Positions 1 through 12,290 of a stretch of DNA of 64,000 nucleotides are shown here, piece after piece. The notes beneath the pieces were generated by a model, which was not told the origin of the DNA, did no database searches, and worked only from the letters and a program-made list of their open reading frames with translations. The translations under genes were made by a program, and so were the position numbers. Origin of the DNA: Sepioteuthis lessoniana (lineage: Eukaryota; Mollusca; Cephalopoda; Myopsida; Loliginidae); contig CAUZXS010004374.1 in NCBI GenBank assembly GCA_963585895.1, positions 1-64,000 of the forward strand. The letters run 5' to 3'. Each line of letters starts with the position of its first letter. The stretch's first letter is position 1.

Positions 1-205
1 TATAGTAAATAGAATTATTCATGTTAGAGAGAAATACTTGAAACCATTTAACTTTTAAAAAAGAGCTCAAGTTTGTTTAAAAATGTTAACTACAAATTGT
101 GTTTATAAATCATATATATTTAATATATATGTATAAACAGGATTTGGCATTAAATAACCTACAATTGTTGATATGCCATATAACCAAACCAAATTAAAAG
201 ACAGA
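1..205 (+). repeat. Family D SINE-like element, 3' part
   Basis: The window opens inside a family D copy. The subrepeat text 'gaaatacttgaaaccattta' is followed near 138-190 by the 3' hairpin tail (GGCATTAAATAACC ... GTTGATATGCCAT) and a CCAAACC-rich end. The 5' part lies before base 1. Confidence 0.6.
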
Positions 206-662
206 AAAAGTAAAGTTTCTTGTTTATTTTTATGGAAACTATTACAGATTCCATTCTCTTTAAGCATCTTGATTATTGTCTAATGAGCATCCTGGTCTGG
301 GTTCTCTCAGTGACATATTGCCGGAAAGATCTTAGAAAACTAGTTTTGGACTTGGTGGTGTTACGCTGCCATATACCCAGTGGGCTTACAGGATTCCATC
401 CGTTCCCACTGAGTCCACCAGTTAAAGCTGGATACGTGGTTTGCCAACGTTATTTAATATTACAGATATTACCAACCCCTTGCTGAACTACATTTTAAAG
501 CCACTAGTTGGGTTATAGGTGAGTTATTAAAATTAAACACAGCTAACTGGCTAGCTTTCCCCCTCAAATACAAGGTCTTCAACAAATACCATACTTCGAC
601 AATAAAAAAAAAAAAATCTGAACTGCCGTGTTTGGGTCAACAAGACTAAAATAAATGTACTA

Positions 663-770
663 ATACAGGATATAGCCTTGAAGACCTTCTGGGAGTGATG
701 GATGATAGAGACGGATGGCGAGAGAGGGTCAGGTAGATTCGTGCTGGTGGCGTGACATGATGATGATGAT
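663..770 (+). pseudogene. LINE 3'-end fragment with (ATG)n tail
   Basis: This is a short relic of the C-terminal end of the LINE encoded at 42520-44865. It matches the region reading LEDLL/GVMDDRDGWRERV and ends with the same signature, GTGACATGATGATGATGAT, before a TA repeat. It is strongly 5'-truncated, as expected for target-primed reverse transcription. Confidence 0.7.
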
Positions 771-776
771 ATATAT

Positions 777-1060
777 AAGGCGCACTTAGCATAACAGTTA
801 TAATTGTAGGAAAGGCATCAGTGACCTGAGTACAAATCCTGGACAAGGTTGTTTACATTTCACTTTGCACTAATGCCCTTTGAAAAGGTGTGCATCCATC
901 TGTTTTTCTCAGGCCCTATCTACATAAGTAAATAGTAAGGCAGACTTGGGTTCTTTAGCTTTAGTTAGGCAACCAGTCTAGGAGAAAAAAAAAACTCTGA
1001 ATTCAAACCAGCTTTACTCCAATTAAAAACAGATCTTGTGTCACATCCTGCCCATGGTTG

Positions 1061-1063
<3 letters not shown>
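777..1063 (+). repeat. Family A tRNA-derived SINE
   Basis: The head contains an A-box-like 'gcataacagttataattgta' and a B-box-like GAGTACAAATCC. The body has the shared block 'ctaatgcccttt..aaaggt', then 'gggcagact', 'gtctaggag' and the family A end 'cttgtgtcacatcctgcc'. It runs into a (TA)n tract at 1065-1096. Confidence 0.65.
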
Positions 1064-1103
<40 letters not shown>

Positions 1104-1624
1104 GTTAAAAAGAAAAACTTTGAAGTGAGAGGTACTGATAAATATCAATTCTATGTGCTCACCCCTGCTTCTAGTTTTCCAGGGGCTACCTGGTGGAAAG
1201 GCCAGGTTGGTGTAATCATACTGATAACCTTAATCCCAGGGGGCCTTTCCCTCTCCTTAGGTTGTACCTGCTTAGCAGGTCTAAGTTTGTTGCTTGGTAC
1301 CTGAGGTACCTCAATATAAGGATTGCTAATGAGATCAAGCGTTTTTTGTGATGATCACACATAAGTCTTGATGTGTTCTTGGCCTCCAACAATAAAATGA
1401 CCTTGTGTTGAATCCTGATTTGGTGAGAAGTCGATTAGATATTCATAGCTGCTTTGAGGAAAATCTCTGTTAGACATTAATAGACATTATTAATAAATGA
1501 AATGCTAATTAAGATTAAGTAATAATCATTTGATAATCATTAAGAATATAATATAAATAAGGGAATTATGATGTCTACAGTGTGGTTGTTTCAGTTATCG
1601 ACTGACACATAATCCTCATTATAG

Positions 1625-1625
1625 G

Positions 1626-1652
<27 letters not shown>
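1625..1652. repeat. (TA)n microsatellite
   Basis: A perfect TA run. The preceding stretch (about 1100-1620) holds AT-rich sequence with no gene or repeat that I could assign. Confidence 0.9.
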
Positions 1653-1656
<4 letters not shown>

Positions 1657-1849
1657 AAATGATAAAAGAAATGCAAATAAAATATCACTGATATGATGTT
1701 TCATATTCATAATCAGATTTGCACTCATACTTCAGATGTGTAGACTTTGATCAAAAATTTGTTTGAGATAAGATATTTGATTTATATTATTTCAGTGTGT
1801 TGAGGACACTCATTAAAAAGTACAACACATATGGCTTTAAAAGGCTGGT

Positions 1850-2740
1850 ATGAAAAAAAATAGGAGTTACTATTGGATGTGATCTACATTGCAGGATGAT
1901 ATAAAATCCTATGAAATAGTGAAATTAATGCATATATTCTATGGTGACTGGTGCGGGAATGGACAAAACATTACTGTGTGGATGAATGTAAGTTCTGTTG
2001 CCACTGGTGTTGTTATTGAAAACTGCACAAACTGGTCGCAACTGGTACACAAGGATAAGTATATAAATCTGGCAGAGCTTGATGCAGTTTTGAAGGGCAT
2101 CAAACTGGTGTTGCAATGGAAGGCAAGAGTGATTCACCTATGAACAGATTTGGCATGAATGCACTGCTGGATTTTTGACACCTTATCTAGAAAGACAATG
2201 ATGTGTACTAAAGCAACATTAAAAATGTTAATTAGGTGTCAGCTAACAACCCTTTGAGAATTGGCATCAGAATGTGAGTTGGCAATCAATATAACACTTG
2301 TTAAATCCTATGAGAACCAGGGCAATCAACTCACCAGAGTACCTAAGTGGTGGCTAGATTAAATCCATAAAAAGACAGAACCCATAGAACCGGCATGTGC
2401 TGCAGCTTCAAATGGGCTGGAGTCTACTCGTATGCAAAACATCCATCGATCTAATGGGTCACCCTGGCGTGAAGTGTACGCTGAACTTGGTTAGGATGGT
2501 CAGCCCGGGATGCCTCAAGTAGCAGTCAGAGAAGTGGTCAGAAACTACGACAAGTGTCAATCCATAGATCCAGCTCCAATGCATTGGAAGATGGGCAGGT
2601 TGGATGTGCATAAGAATTGGAGCAGGCGAAAGCGACTGCCATTTGTGTGATCCTCAGATCAGGGAGAAGTGTGGTTGTTGTGAGGGCAAACAAAATAAAA
2701 AGTGTCAGCGAGCTGCATGTGTCTGTCACCATAAGCAAAG
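1850..2740 (+). pseudogene. Degenerate Gypsy-type retrotransposon, RNase H/integrase part
   Basis: The reading frame from 1889 contains VWMNVSSVATGVVIE and, further on, INLAELDAVLKGI, the layout of a retroelement RNase H. Later frames give ITLVKS, TRVPKWWLD, IHRSNG (resembling the H2C2 integrase zinc-binding region) and CQSIDPAPMHWKMG. This order (RNase H, then integrase N-terminus) is that of Ty3/Gypsy-like pol. Stops and frame breaks throughout make it a relic. No LTRs were recognised. It may be a domesticated-family relative, but the disruption argues against function. Confidence 0.6.
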
Positions 2741-2825
2741 CTTAGTTGAGAAGAGGTGGCAGCCTACACATAAACATTGAGACACTCATCCAAATAAGCT
2801 GCCTCATGTAAATGGAGACACCTGT

Positions 2826-2935
2826 CATGTATTTTACACAATTGTCCTATGTAATAATAAGTTTCATGTATTTTACTCAATTGTCATATGTTATAAGTTT
2901 CATGTATTTTACACTATTGTTCTATGTAATAATAA
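2826..2935. repeat. Short minisatellite (36-39 bp period)
   Basis: Three copies of a unit beginning CATGTATTTTAC start at 2826, 2865 and 2901. A fourth copy of the motif occurs at 3201, on the far side of the SINE at 2938-3187, so the SINE appears to have landed in the array. Confidence 0.65.
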
Positions 2936-2937
2936 AT

Positions 2938-3187
2938 AAAGTTGGCGACCTTAGTCGAGGGTGACCTGAAGGCTCCTTTTTCAATAGCTACTACACCAAG
3001 TTATAGGGAGGGTGCTACTCCATTCACAGGATTGCTCCACTTTACCCTTTATCCTCACCTTATAGTGCTGAGTGCTTAGCAAGACGGCATCAAGTACCAT
3101 TTTTTGAGTATTTGTTGGGATTGAACCTCGTTCTCCCAGACCATTAGTGAACACTCTACTCATTTGGCCAATGGCCCAGTACCTAGG
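2938..3187 (-). repeat. Family C tRNA-derived SINE (antisense)
   Basis: On the minus strand this reads as a tRNA-like head with the B-box region TTCAATCCC (here degraded), then a body containing 'caagtaccat' and 'ggagcaatc', ending in the family end CGCCAACTTTA. The plus strand shows 'gttggcgaccttagtcgag' first and the tRNA-like head last. Confidence 0.75.
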
Positions 3188-3502
3188 TAACAATAATTTT
3201 CATGTATTTTACTCAATTGTCATCTGTTTCATATTTCTTCTGAAAATTATGTAAAACACATGAAACTTAAAGTAATAGACTTATAGTGTCCATAATTTTA
3301 TTATTTTATAGATTTTTTAATGTATATTAAAAAACCTATAAAATAATAAAATGCTTACCATAGATAAAATTCCTTTTTAAAATGAAACTTTTTTTTTCAA
3401 AGATTTTAAAAAGTAAATTTTGGATAGGCTCTATCCAAGATATTGAGCACTGTAGGAAAACAACTTTATTTTGTATTGCGAATAATATATATATATATAT
3501 AT

Positions 3503-3938
3503 GCAGCGGTTGTATCGATACTGCTATATGGATGCACTACATGGACGCTAACTAAACGGCTGGAGAAGAAACTTGACGGCAACTACACAAGAATGTTGAG
3601 AGCAATATTGAACAAGTCCTGGCGACAACACCCCACGAGACACTAACTATACGGCCACTTGCCTCCCATCATGAAAACTATACAAGTTAGACGAACCAGA
3701 CACACAGGACACTGCTGGAGAAGCAAGGATGAGCTCGTAAGTGATGTACTCCTATGGACCCCCACATATGGCCAAGCAAAAGCAGGACGACCAGCCCGAA
3801 CTTACATACAGCAGCTATGTGAGGACACAGGATGTAATTCTGAAGACCTGCCGGAGGCGATGAATGATAGGGAGAAGTGGCGAGAGATGGTCAGGGATAT
3901 CCATGCTGGCGGCACGACATGATGATGATGATATATAT
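3503..3938 (+). pseudogene. 5'-truncated LINE copy, C-terminal region
   Basis: Begins at GCAGCGGTTGTATCG right after a (TA)n tract. It encodes SILLYGCTTWTLTKRLEKKL, then, in a shifted frame, [19 protein letters not shown] and YIQQLCEDTGCNSEDLPEAM. A premature stop after the HPTRH region breaks the frame. It ends in GACATGATGATGATGAT and (TA)n. It corresponds to the last about 430 bp of the 42450-44879 element and is highly similar, so it is probably a young insertion. Confidence 0.85.
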
Positions 3939-4204
3939 ATATTAGTCAAATAATTTGACTATAATCAGATTCAAATCATTCTTTTTACATTATGGAAGTC
4001 TATTTGTTCTCACAAATTTTTGCAACATTTATTTTTTTGACTATTAAACTTGATAGTATTATGCAATCATAATCTTCAGTATAACAATGACCCATATAGA
4101 TGTCTGTTTTGCAAAATGAAGATTGTAGTATTTTTAAAAAAGTCAATTTCTTAAATGCAAACTTACCAGGAAATGTGAATGTTTTTATTTTTATTGTCTT
4201 TTAG

Positions 4205-4340
4205 GGCCGAATACAGTGCATTCTGGAAATGTGTACAGGCGGGTACCGCTTATCTCTTCACTCAGCTGTGCAAGATGCTTGTGTTGGCAACTTTCTTCCC
4301 TCCTAGTGAGGTTTCCACAGATTCACTTGATGTTGTTGGT
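4205..4340 (+). CDS. TMEM147: TMEM147 coding exon (second)
   Basis: Acceptor TCTTTTAG precedes 4205 and donor GTGAGT begins at 4341. The first base completes a split codon from the missing upstream exon, and the rest is 45 whole codons. It encodes [13 protein letters not shown] followed by a hydrophobic helix ([18 protein letters not shown]) and the loop [11 protein letters not shown]. Confidence 0.95.
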
Positions 4341-7300
4341 GTGAGTTTATTAACTTTTTCAATTTGAAGCTTCCTATTTTTTTAGGTTCTTTTCATCTTT
4401 TAATCCAATATCCAACTTTTATTTAATTACTAAGGTGACTTAAAAGTTTTCCAATATTTTAGTAATCTGAGGCCCAATTCAGCAGTTCTAGATGTTTTTG
4501 CTGAGGTTGTGAAGTTGATCACACTGGATGGAGATATTGAGTTTCTTGATACTCACTGGATTTACTTCTATAACTTGAATCACAGCCTCAGATGGTCCAG
4601 TTGACTGGGGCTGTAGAATATACCAACTGCATCTTTGCAGAGGAGTAAGACTCCCCCGAGTGTCCTGGATATGATATTAAACCATCTGATGGTTAGGCTA
4701 CAGTAATGCTGGAGCTTTGGAAAATGCGGAGTACCCCTTTATTGGCATCACTCCCAGGTTCACTCTGGTCTGGAGTGATAGCACCTGATAGGGTCTTATC
4801 TATAGGTCAACTAGAACTAAACTGTGTACTTATGCTAAACTGAATTGCTTGGAATAGAACTGTTTTGACATTTAAACTGCGTACTTATGCTAAATGGAAT
4901 TGTTTTAAATAGAACTGTTTATATGTATAAAAATTGTTTTGGCATTAAATAACCCATAATGGTTGATATACTTTAAAACCAAACCAAACCACAGCTTCAG
5001 AATCCACAGATCTTGTCTGATCATTGAGTTTCTAGCAACTTGAACCATCTGGTTATTATCCTGGGATCAACTATGCCTTTATTTTTCACCCAACAAATAT
5101 TTTGGTTACTTTCGTGACATTATGGCCCAGTTCAAACTCATAAAGCATAAGTCCGGAATTAGGCTATGTTACACATTCATCTGTGTAGCTTTTAAATCAC
5201 AAGTTGATTAAAGCAATGTACAACATGTTAGTGCACCAGCTACCACAATATTACTCACCACAGCTTGAACTAATTTGGTCATGTGATATATGTGCTGCAA
5301 ACTAGCATGTACCAAAATATTGCAAAACTCTTGACTCATTTTAGTATTAGCACAAGGGCGTTCCAAATGTAATGTCCATACAATATAAGATTGATGTAGA
5401 TATCATGAGGTATATACAGGGTGTCTCAAAACAGATGCAACCCATTAATATGACAATGATTTATTACTGAGACAAGCACAATGGCAGTCATTTGGAACAC
5501 ATCCTGTAAAATATGCACCCTTTGAGCTAGAGACATCAAATCAATGTTTTTTTTAATTGGTATTATATAAGCTTCCAGGACATGCAATCTTTTTTTGGGT
5601 TTTTTGTCATAGTAATGGGTTGCATCTATTTTGAGACAGTTTTGAATGATTTTGTCTCCAAATAAGTACAGACACAAAATATTTTTCCTCTCTTGTCGAA
5701 GGCATTGTGATCAAGGATTAATTATTGTTATCGTATACTATTTTCAAATCTGAAACAAAAATAGACCATGACATTATTATTAGTAGAGTTATTAGTAGTC
5801 ACATGGGTCCCATGTATATTGAGACACTTTATATTTACCCAATTCCTGCAGAATGTAACACAAAGTCAGCTGGTTTGAATTTAGATTTTTCTTTCTCCTA
5901 GACCTGTTGCTGCACCCTGCAATTTACCTATAGCTAAGGGGAAAAAATAATTGGATTCATACCTTTCACAAGGGCACTTGCACATTTACATGCAATCAGC
6001 CTTGTCCTGATTTTAAACTTGATTTGTAATGTTGGAGCTTTGGGGAATGTGGAGCACCCCTTCATTACCATCACTCCCAGGTCCAATCTGGCCCAGAGTG
6101 GTAGCAACTGATTGTGCCCTATCTATGGGTTAAATAGAACTAAACTGCGTGCTTATGCTAAACTGAATTATTTGAATTAGAACTGTTTGACTAAACTGAA
6201 TAGCTTGAAATAGAAATGCTTTTGACAATTAAATGGTGTACTTACTTATGCTAAGTTGAATTGCTTGAAATAGAACTGATTATTTGTATAAAAATGGATT
6301 TGGCATTGAATAACCTACAAGGGTTGATATGGTATAAAACCAAAACAACCAATCAAAATTTATTTGCCGAGTCTATTTAAGAGGATAACTGTTAAGCTAA
6401 CCATGCCTTCAAATATTACGAGATATATTACATTGAAAAGTATTGAGGCTGATGTTCTATTTATCAAAACAGAAATGAACAATGAATAGAACATTAATTT
6501 TCTTCAAAATAGTCCCCTTAAAATTCAAAGCATCTATTCCAGCAAGATTTTCTTTGGTCTTGGACATTAAACTAGGACTGTTCACTCAAGAAGAACTCGA
6601 CTTGGTTCTTAGAAAAAATTAAAAATAGGAAAGCCGCAGAGCTTGACGAGATTCCCCCAGAACTATGGAAGACAAGTCCTGGAGGCAACGCCCCAACTAT
6701 ACGGCCACCTACCTCCTATCACAAAAACTATTCAAGTTAGACGAACCAGACATGCAGAACACATAAGTGATGTACTCCTATGGACCCCCTCATATAGCCG
6801 AGCAAAAGCAAGACGACCAGCTCAAACATACATACAACAGCTCTGTAAGGATATGGGATGTAGCCCTGAATACCTGCCAGAGATGGTGAACGATAGGGAG
6901 AAGTGGCGAGAGAGGGTCGACATGATGATGATGATGATGACCTCTTAAAATCTTTCTTTTAAGATGGTGTGAAACTGTGCTTATTTATTTTAAAGTTCTC
7001 CATGTCCTCCTATTATAAAAATGTAGTGAAAGAATTGACTTACTTTCAAGGTAGAAACGGCAATGCACATGTAGAGTATCTTTCAAGAAGAAACATGGCT
7101 GCTGCCTACATGAGAATATATAGATGGTAGTCTCACGGGACTGGTGTTAATATGCAAATTTTGAGCTTGTTTGGACGAGAATATAAGCATGGGAAAAGTT
7201 CAGAGTGATGGATTTTCTCTGGCATTTGAGGTCAGTGAGTTGGCAAGAGAAGTAATCTAGGAGGTGATAAGAGAGGAATTTGGAGGACACACTGCTACAG

Positions 7301-7380
7301 TGTTGGGAAGATGAATTATCTACAAGAAGGCCACTTTGAAATTGAATACTTGGATCCGTTTCATATTTTAACGCGCGCTT

Positions 7381-7424
<44 letters not shown>

Positions 7425-10400
7425 ACTCTCGGTAATCTATTGCAAAAAAGTTAATTTCCTTTTTTGTTTGGTTTCTTTGTTTAATGGCATATCAACCTTT
7501 GTGGGTTATTTAATAGCAAAACCATCTTTATAGAACAGCAGTGATACTATTTATGGGTGTTCATATCTTTCTCAAGGGTATTAGTCTGAAAGTGAATATA
7601 ATAGTGCAACTGGTATTTGAACAGTCTAGCATTTTAGCCATTACACCATGGGGGACTCAACCCTCCATAATTTTCTTCTAAACCAGATATCAGAATATTA
7701 TTGTCAAAATGAATATCATTTGGTATTATTTAGTATCAAACTCTACAGCATTGAAACCCAAAACCCAACATACGAGTAAGTACAACCTTATTACATACTT
7801 ATGCAATTTTATTTGTCATTACTGAGATGTTGCAATTCTATTTTTGATTACAGAGTTTCAATGCTGTAAATTTTGGTAATAAATAATATCTAATACTATC
7901 CATTTTGATTGTGTTATATTCCTGTGGAAATAATAAAATCCTGGAATCTTTAGTTTTGAAGAAAATTAACATTTTATAGAAAATTGTTATGGGTGTATTG
8001 TAAAATGTAAATGCATTGTTGATTTTTTGTTTTTATAGAAATGCTTGGAAAATATGTAAGAAAAGTATTATGAGTGATCAGGAATTAAAGTAAATATTAC
8101 TGACAAAATTGGAATATTATATGAAAAATACAGATCCCTTGGTAACAGGGCTCCTGACTAACTTTTTTCATTGCTGTCCTGGGAAACAATTTTCACTATC
8201 TTGAAAAAGTTTTAAACTGACCCAAAATCAAAATGTTATTTTTTTACTTTGGTTTGGTTGGTTTTTTTAATGGCATATCAACCTTCTTAGGTTATTTAAT
8301 GCCAAAGCCACCCTTCTAGAAGAACAGTAAAAAGTAAAGTTGGCGACTGTAGTCGAGGACAACCAGGAGGCTCCCTTTTCAATATCTTCTACAATGAGGT
8401 GAAGGAAAGGGTGCTACTCTTTTCCCTGGATTGCTCCACTTTACCTTTGATATGTACCTTATATTGCTAAGTGTTAAACAAGGAGGTATCAAGTACCATT
8501 TTCAAAGTCTTTGGTACAATGTGACCTGGGATTGAACCCAGGTCTCCCGAACCATTGGCGAACACTCTACCTACTAGGCCAATGAGTGGTACTATTTAAC
8601 CCATAGCTAGAAGGATAAGGGGGTTCATATTTTTCCCAAAGGTATTTGTCTGAAAATGAATGTAATAGCACGACTGAAGTTCAAACTTGCTACCATATCT
8701 AGCACAAGTTGTGAGTAGCATAATAAAAACACTGTCAAAATGTTTTGGAAATAAATATGTATTTTGGTTTATTTAGTCTTTAAATTGCAGTCTTTATGTT
8801 TAAGAAACAGTGAAACATCAATTAAACAAGGAAGGTTTTTATTTAAAAAACAAAAAGACTAGTTTTCAAGTATTGGAAGGAAGTCCAAAACAATATTTTT
8901 AATTGATGATTCAAAAACGACAAACTATAAGAAACTTGATTATTATGGTTTTATACTCAAGCTTAACAAATGTCCAAACAAAAATAAAATTTGTTTTTTA
9001 AGTCTTAACCAAAATAAAACTAAAAATACAAAGGAAATGGTGTGGTCTCTATTCCTTAAACTGTTGTTAAAAAAACTTTTTTACAGATTTGGACAAATTA
9101 AAAAAAACAACCTAAAATAATGTAGAAACCTGCAAAATTTTGTTGTCCTTTGATAGTCAGTTATACTTATTTTGATTTCTTTAGGAAATTGACTTCTATG
9201 GAGTGTCCCTAATGAATATTCTAGTGTCTTTTGGATATCTAAAATAATGAAAAAAAGTATTGTCAGTGGTCAGTAATTGGTGCAAATATTACTGAAAGAA
9301 TAGATCTAGGTTTGGTTTGATGGCATATCAATCTTTGTAGGTTATCTTATGCCAAGTCCATTTTTCTACAAATAAACAGTTCCATTTCAAACAATTCAGT
9401 TTAGCTGTCAAAAATATTTCTATTTCAAGCTATTCAGTTTAGTCAAAGTTTTATTTTAAACAATTCAGTTTAGTATAATTATAGTTTTCGTTTACACACA
9501 GATAAATGTCAAAACTGCTCCATTTCAAACTATTCTGTATGCAGTTAAAATGTCAAAACAGTCCTATTTCAAGCAATTCAGTTTAGCATAAGTACATAGT
9601 TTACTTCTATTTGACCCATAGATAGGACTCTATCAGGTACTACCATTCTGGGCCAGAGTGAACCTGGGAGCAATGGCATTGAAAGGGTACTCCACATTCC
9701 CCAAAGCTCCAGCATTAGTGGAACCTCACCATCAGATTGTTTAGTGTCATATCCTGGACACTTATTGGAGGTGTCTTACTCTTCTGCTGAGATGCAGTTG
9801 ATCCATTCTACAGCATCAGCCGATTGGCCTACAGAATAGATCTATTATTTGGATGTTATAAAAGTAGTTTTACTATAGAAATGCATTTGGGAGGTGCTTG
9901 TGATGCAATGGTTATCATCATAGGAAATGGACCCAGTAACTTGTGTTCAAATCCTGGACAAGATTCTTTACTTTTCACATAGAACTAATACCCTTGAGAA
10001 ATCTGTTTCTTTCCTAGCTGTGGGGAAATATAAGAGCAGACTGTGCTCTTTAATTTTGGTATGGCTACTGGTCTAGGAGAAGGAAAACACTAAATTCAAA
10101 CCAGGTGTACTTTGCTTAAAAATTGACCTTGTGTCACATCCTGTCTGTGGAAGAATAGTTGAGTAAATATATATAGTCTAGCTCATGGGCCTGAGCCTTC
10201 TTACAGTATCATCTATGTTTTAGTGGTCAGTATTTCCTGTGTCTTAGTAGTCAGTATCTCCTAGGTCTTTGTGGCCAGGGTATTTGATTGTCAAATCACT
10301 AAGAATAAAAAATATAACTGTTATTGTCATTGGATATGGACTTGGTGAACCAAGTTCAATTCCTGGGTGAGGCCTTTTTCATTTGGCACTCATACTCTTG

Positions 10401-12233
10401 GGAAAGATATGAAACCATATCTTGTCCCTTTATCCATAGGTAAATAGTAGGGCAGACTGTGCTCTTTTGCCTTGGAGAAGGAAATCTCTGAATTTAAAGC
10501 AGTTATACTCTGCTCAAAAACTAACCTTGTATTGCTGGGGTTGGGTAAATATATACTTTAGAAATGCATGTAGAAATGTGGAGGTGCTTTTGGTGTGTTA
10601 GATATTGTCATAGGAAATGGACGCAGCAATCTGGGTTCAAATCCTAGATGAGGCTGTTTGTATTTCACATAGCCCTAATACCCTTGGGAAATGTATGAAT
10701 CCAACTATTCTTTCTCCAACTATGGGTAGATAATTGGGCAGACTGGGCTCTTTAGACTTGTTATAGGCAACCAGTCTAAGAGAAGGAAAACTTTGAATCC
10801 AAACTTGTTAAACTCTGCTTAACAATTGACCTTGTGTTGCATTCTGTTCATGTGAAGGTGTTGGTAAATATATACTATAGAAATGTATCAAAAACAGTGA
10901 ATTTCAATGATGATTAATTTGTATATTTTAACTGATTAATCATGTGACTGTTAATGAAATGAACATTGTAAAGTGGGATAAAATCTTTGTTGGATGATAA
11001 AGATGTGGGTAATAAAAATCAAAGCCTGAGACTGGTGCAGTAAAGAGTTAAACTGGTGGTTGTAAACAAAGGTTAACTTTACCACCCCATCAACCCTCTT
11101 GTACTTTCGTTCTTTTCACCACTCAGACAAAATTAAATGTATTTTTGTCACTTACTCATTCCTGCTGTTTATCAAATAAGACATGCAATTACAGCCGAAA
11201 GAGAACAATTAGAAAAATATGCCTCCAGCAATAATAGCAGCAAAGTTAAAAGTAGTATTAAAAATAAATATAGAAGGAGAAACACGTTTGTTGATTTCCA
11301 CTTGATTGTCATCTATTTAAAGTAGGTATTTAAAATGCAACGTTGAATAAAAACAAAAGATAAAGCCTAAACTATGTGACAGTGCAAACTTAATCAGAAA
11401 TCTCAATTCTGTTTGATATGAAATTTGGAGGTTTAAATAATAAGGTGTCCAATTCTATAGAATAAATTTAAAACCTGACTTAATAATGAAACTGCTTTCA
11501 AAATAAATATGAGGGTTAATTCTTTTTTGTTTTTTTTTAATGAAATCCACAGACAAGAAAGAATGAACTAATTCTTTAAAATTTTGAATTCCACCAGAAA
11601 AAAAAATGGTGGAAAATATATTAACTGAACCAACACATTCAGAGCAATGCATGTAACACAAGTAATTTCATATTTCACATATAGGTTGACTTTTTGTTTT
11701 ATTGATAACACAATGAAGTGGGAGGAGTAATGTTATTTTTTTTGGCTACTCATTATAGTAGATGTCATTGTTTAACACTTATTGTTTAAAAGATCTCCTA
11801 TTATAATGTTATTTTTTATTCATTTGTTTAGTTTTTTTTTATTGTAGGAAACAATGAAATGTTTTGTCGATCTGGCTGACCTCATTGGGCTTTATTTAGT
11901 GATGAACTCCATTGCTGGTAAGGGTCAACTAAAATTCCTGATTGCTGGTATGGGCTGGGCCACTGCAGAACTTGTGATGACTCGGTAAGTAAATATTGGA
12001 CATAGTCATCTATCATTAAGTATCCCTTTATGTCTTGATACATCAATAAGTTCATAATCTGATGATGAAAATAGTTATTTCATACAATAAATATGTATTT
12101 TTAAACATAACCCACATCATTATCAGTGATAACTATCAGTCATATAGATCAAATCTTATCCAGTGAAAATTTCAAATTAAAATTCAACAAATAACTTTAT
12201 GCCAAACTGTGAACTTATTGAACCACTGTTATC

Positions 12234-12290
<57 letters not shown>

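Noticed and set aside
1-4204. Search for the TMEM147 start exon (FHFGNCFAL-like)
   Set aside because: No matching sequence was seen on the plus strand before 4205, so it is assumed to be upstream of the window.
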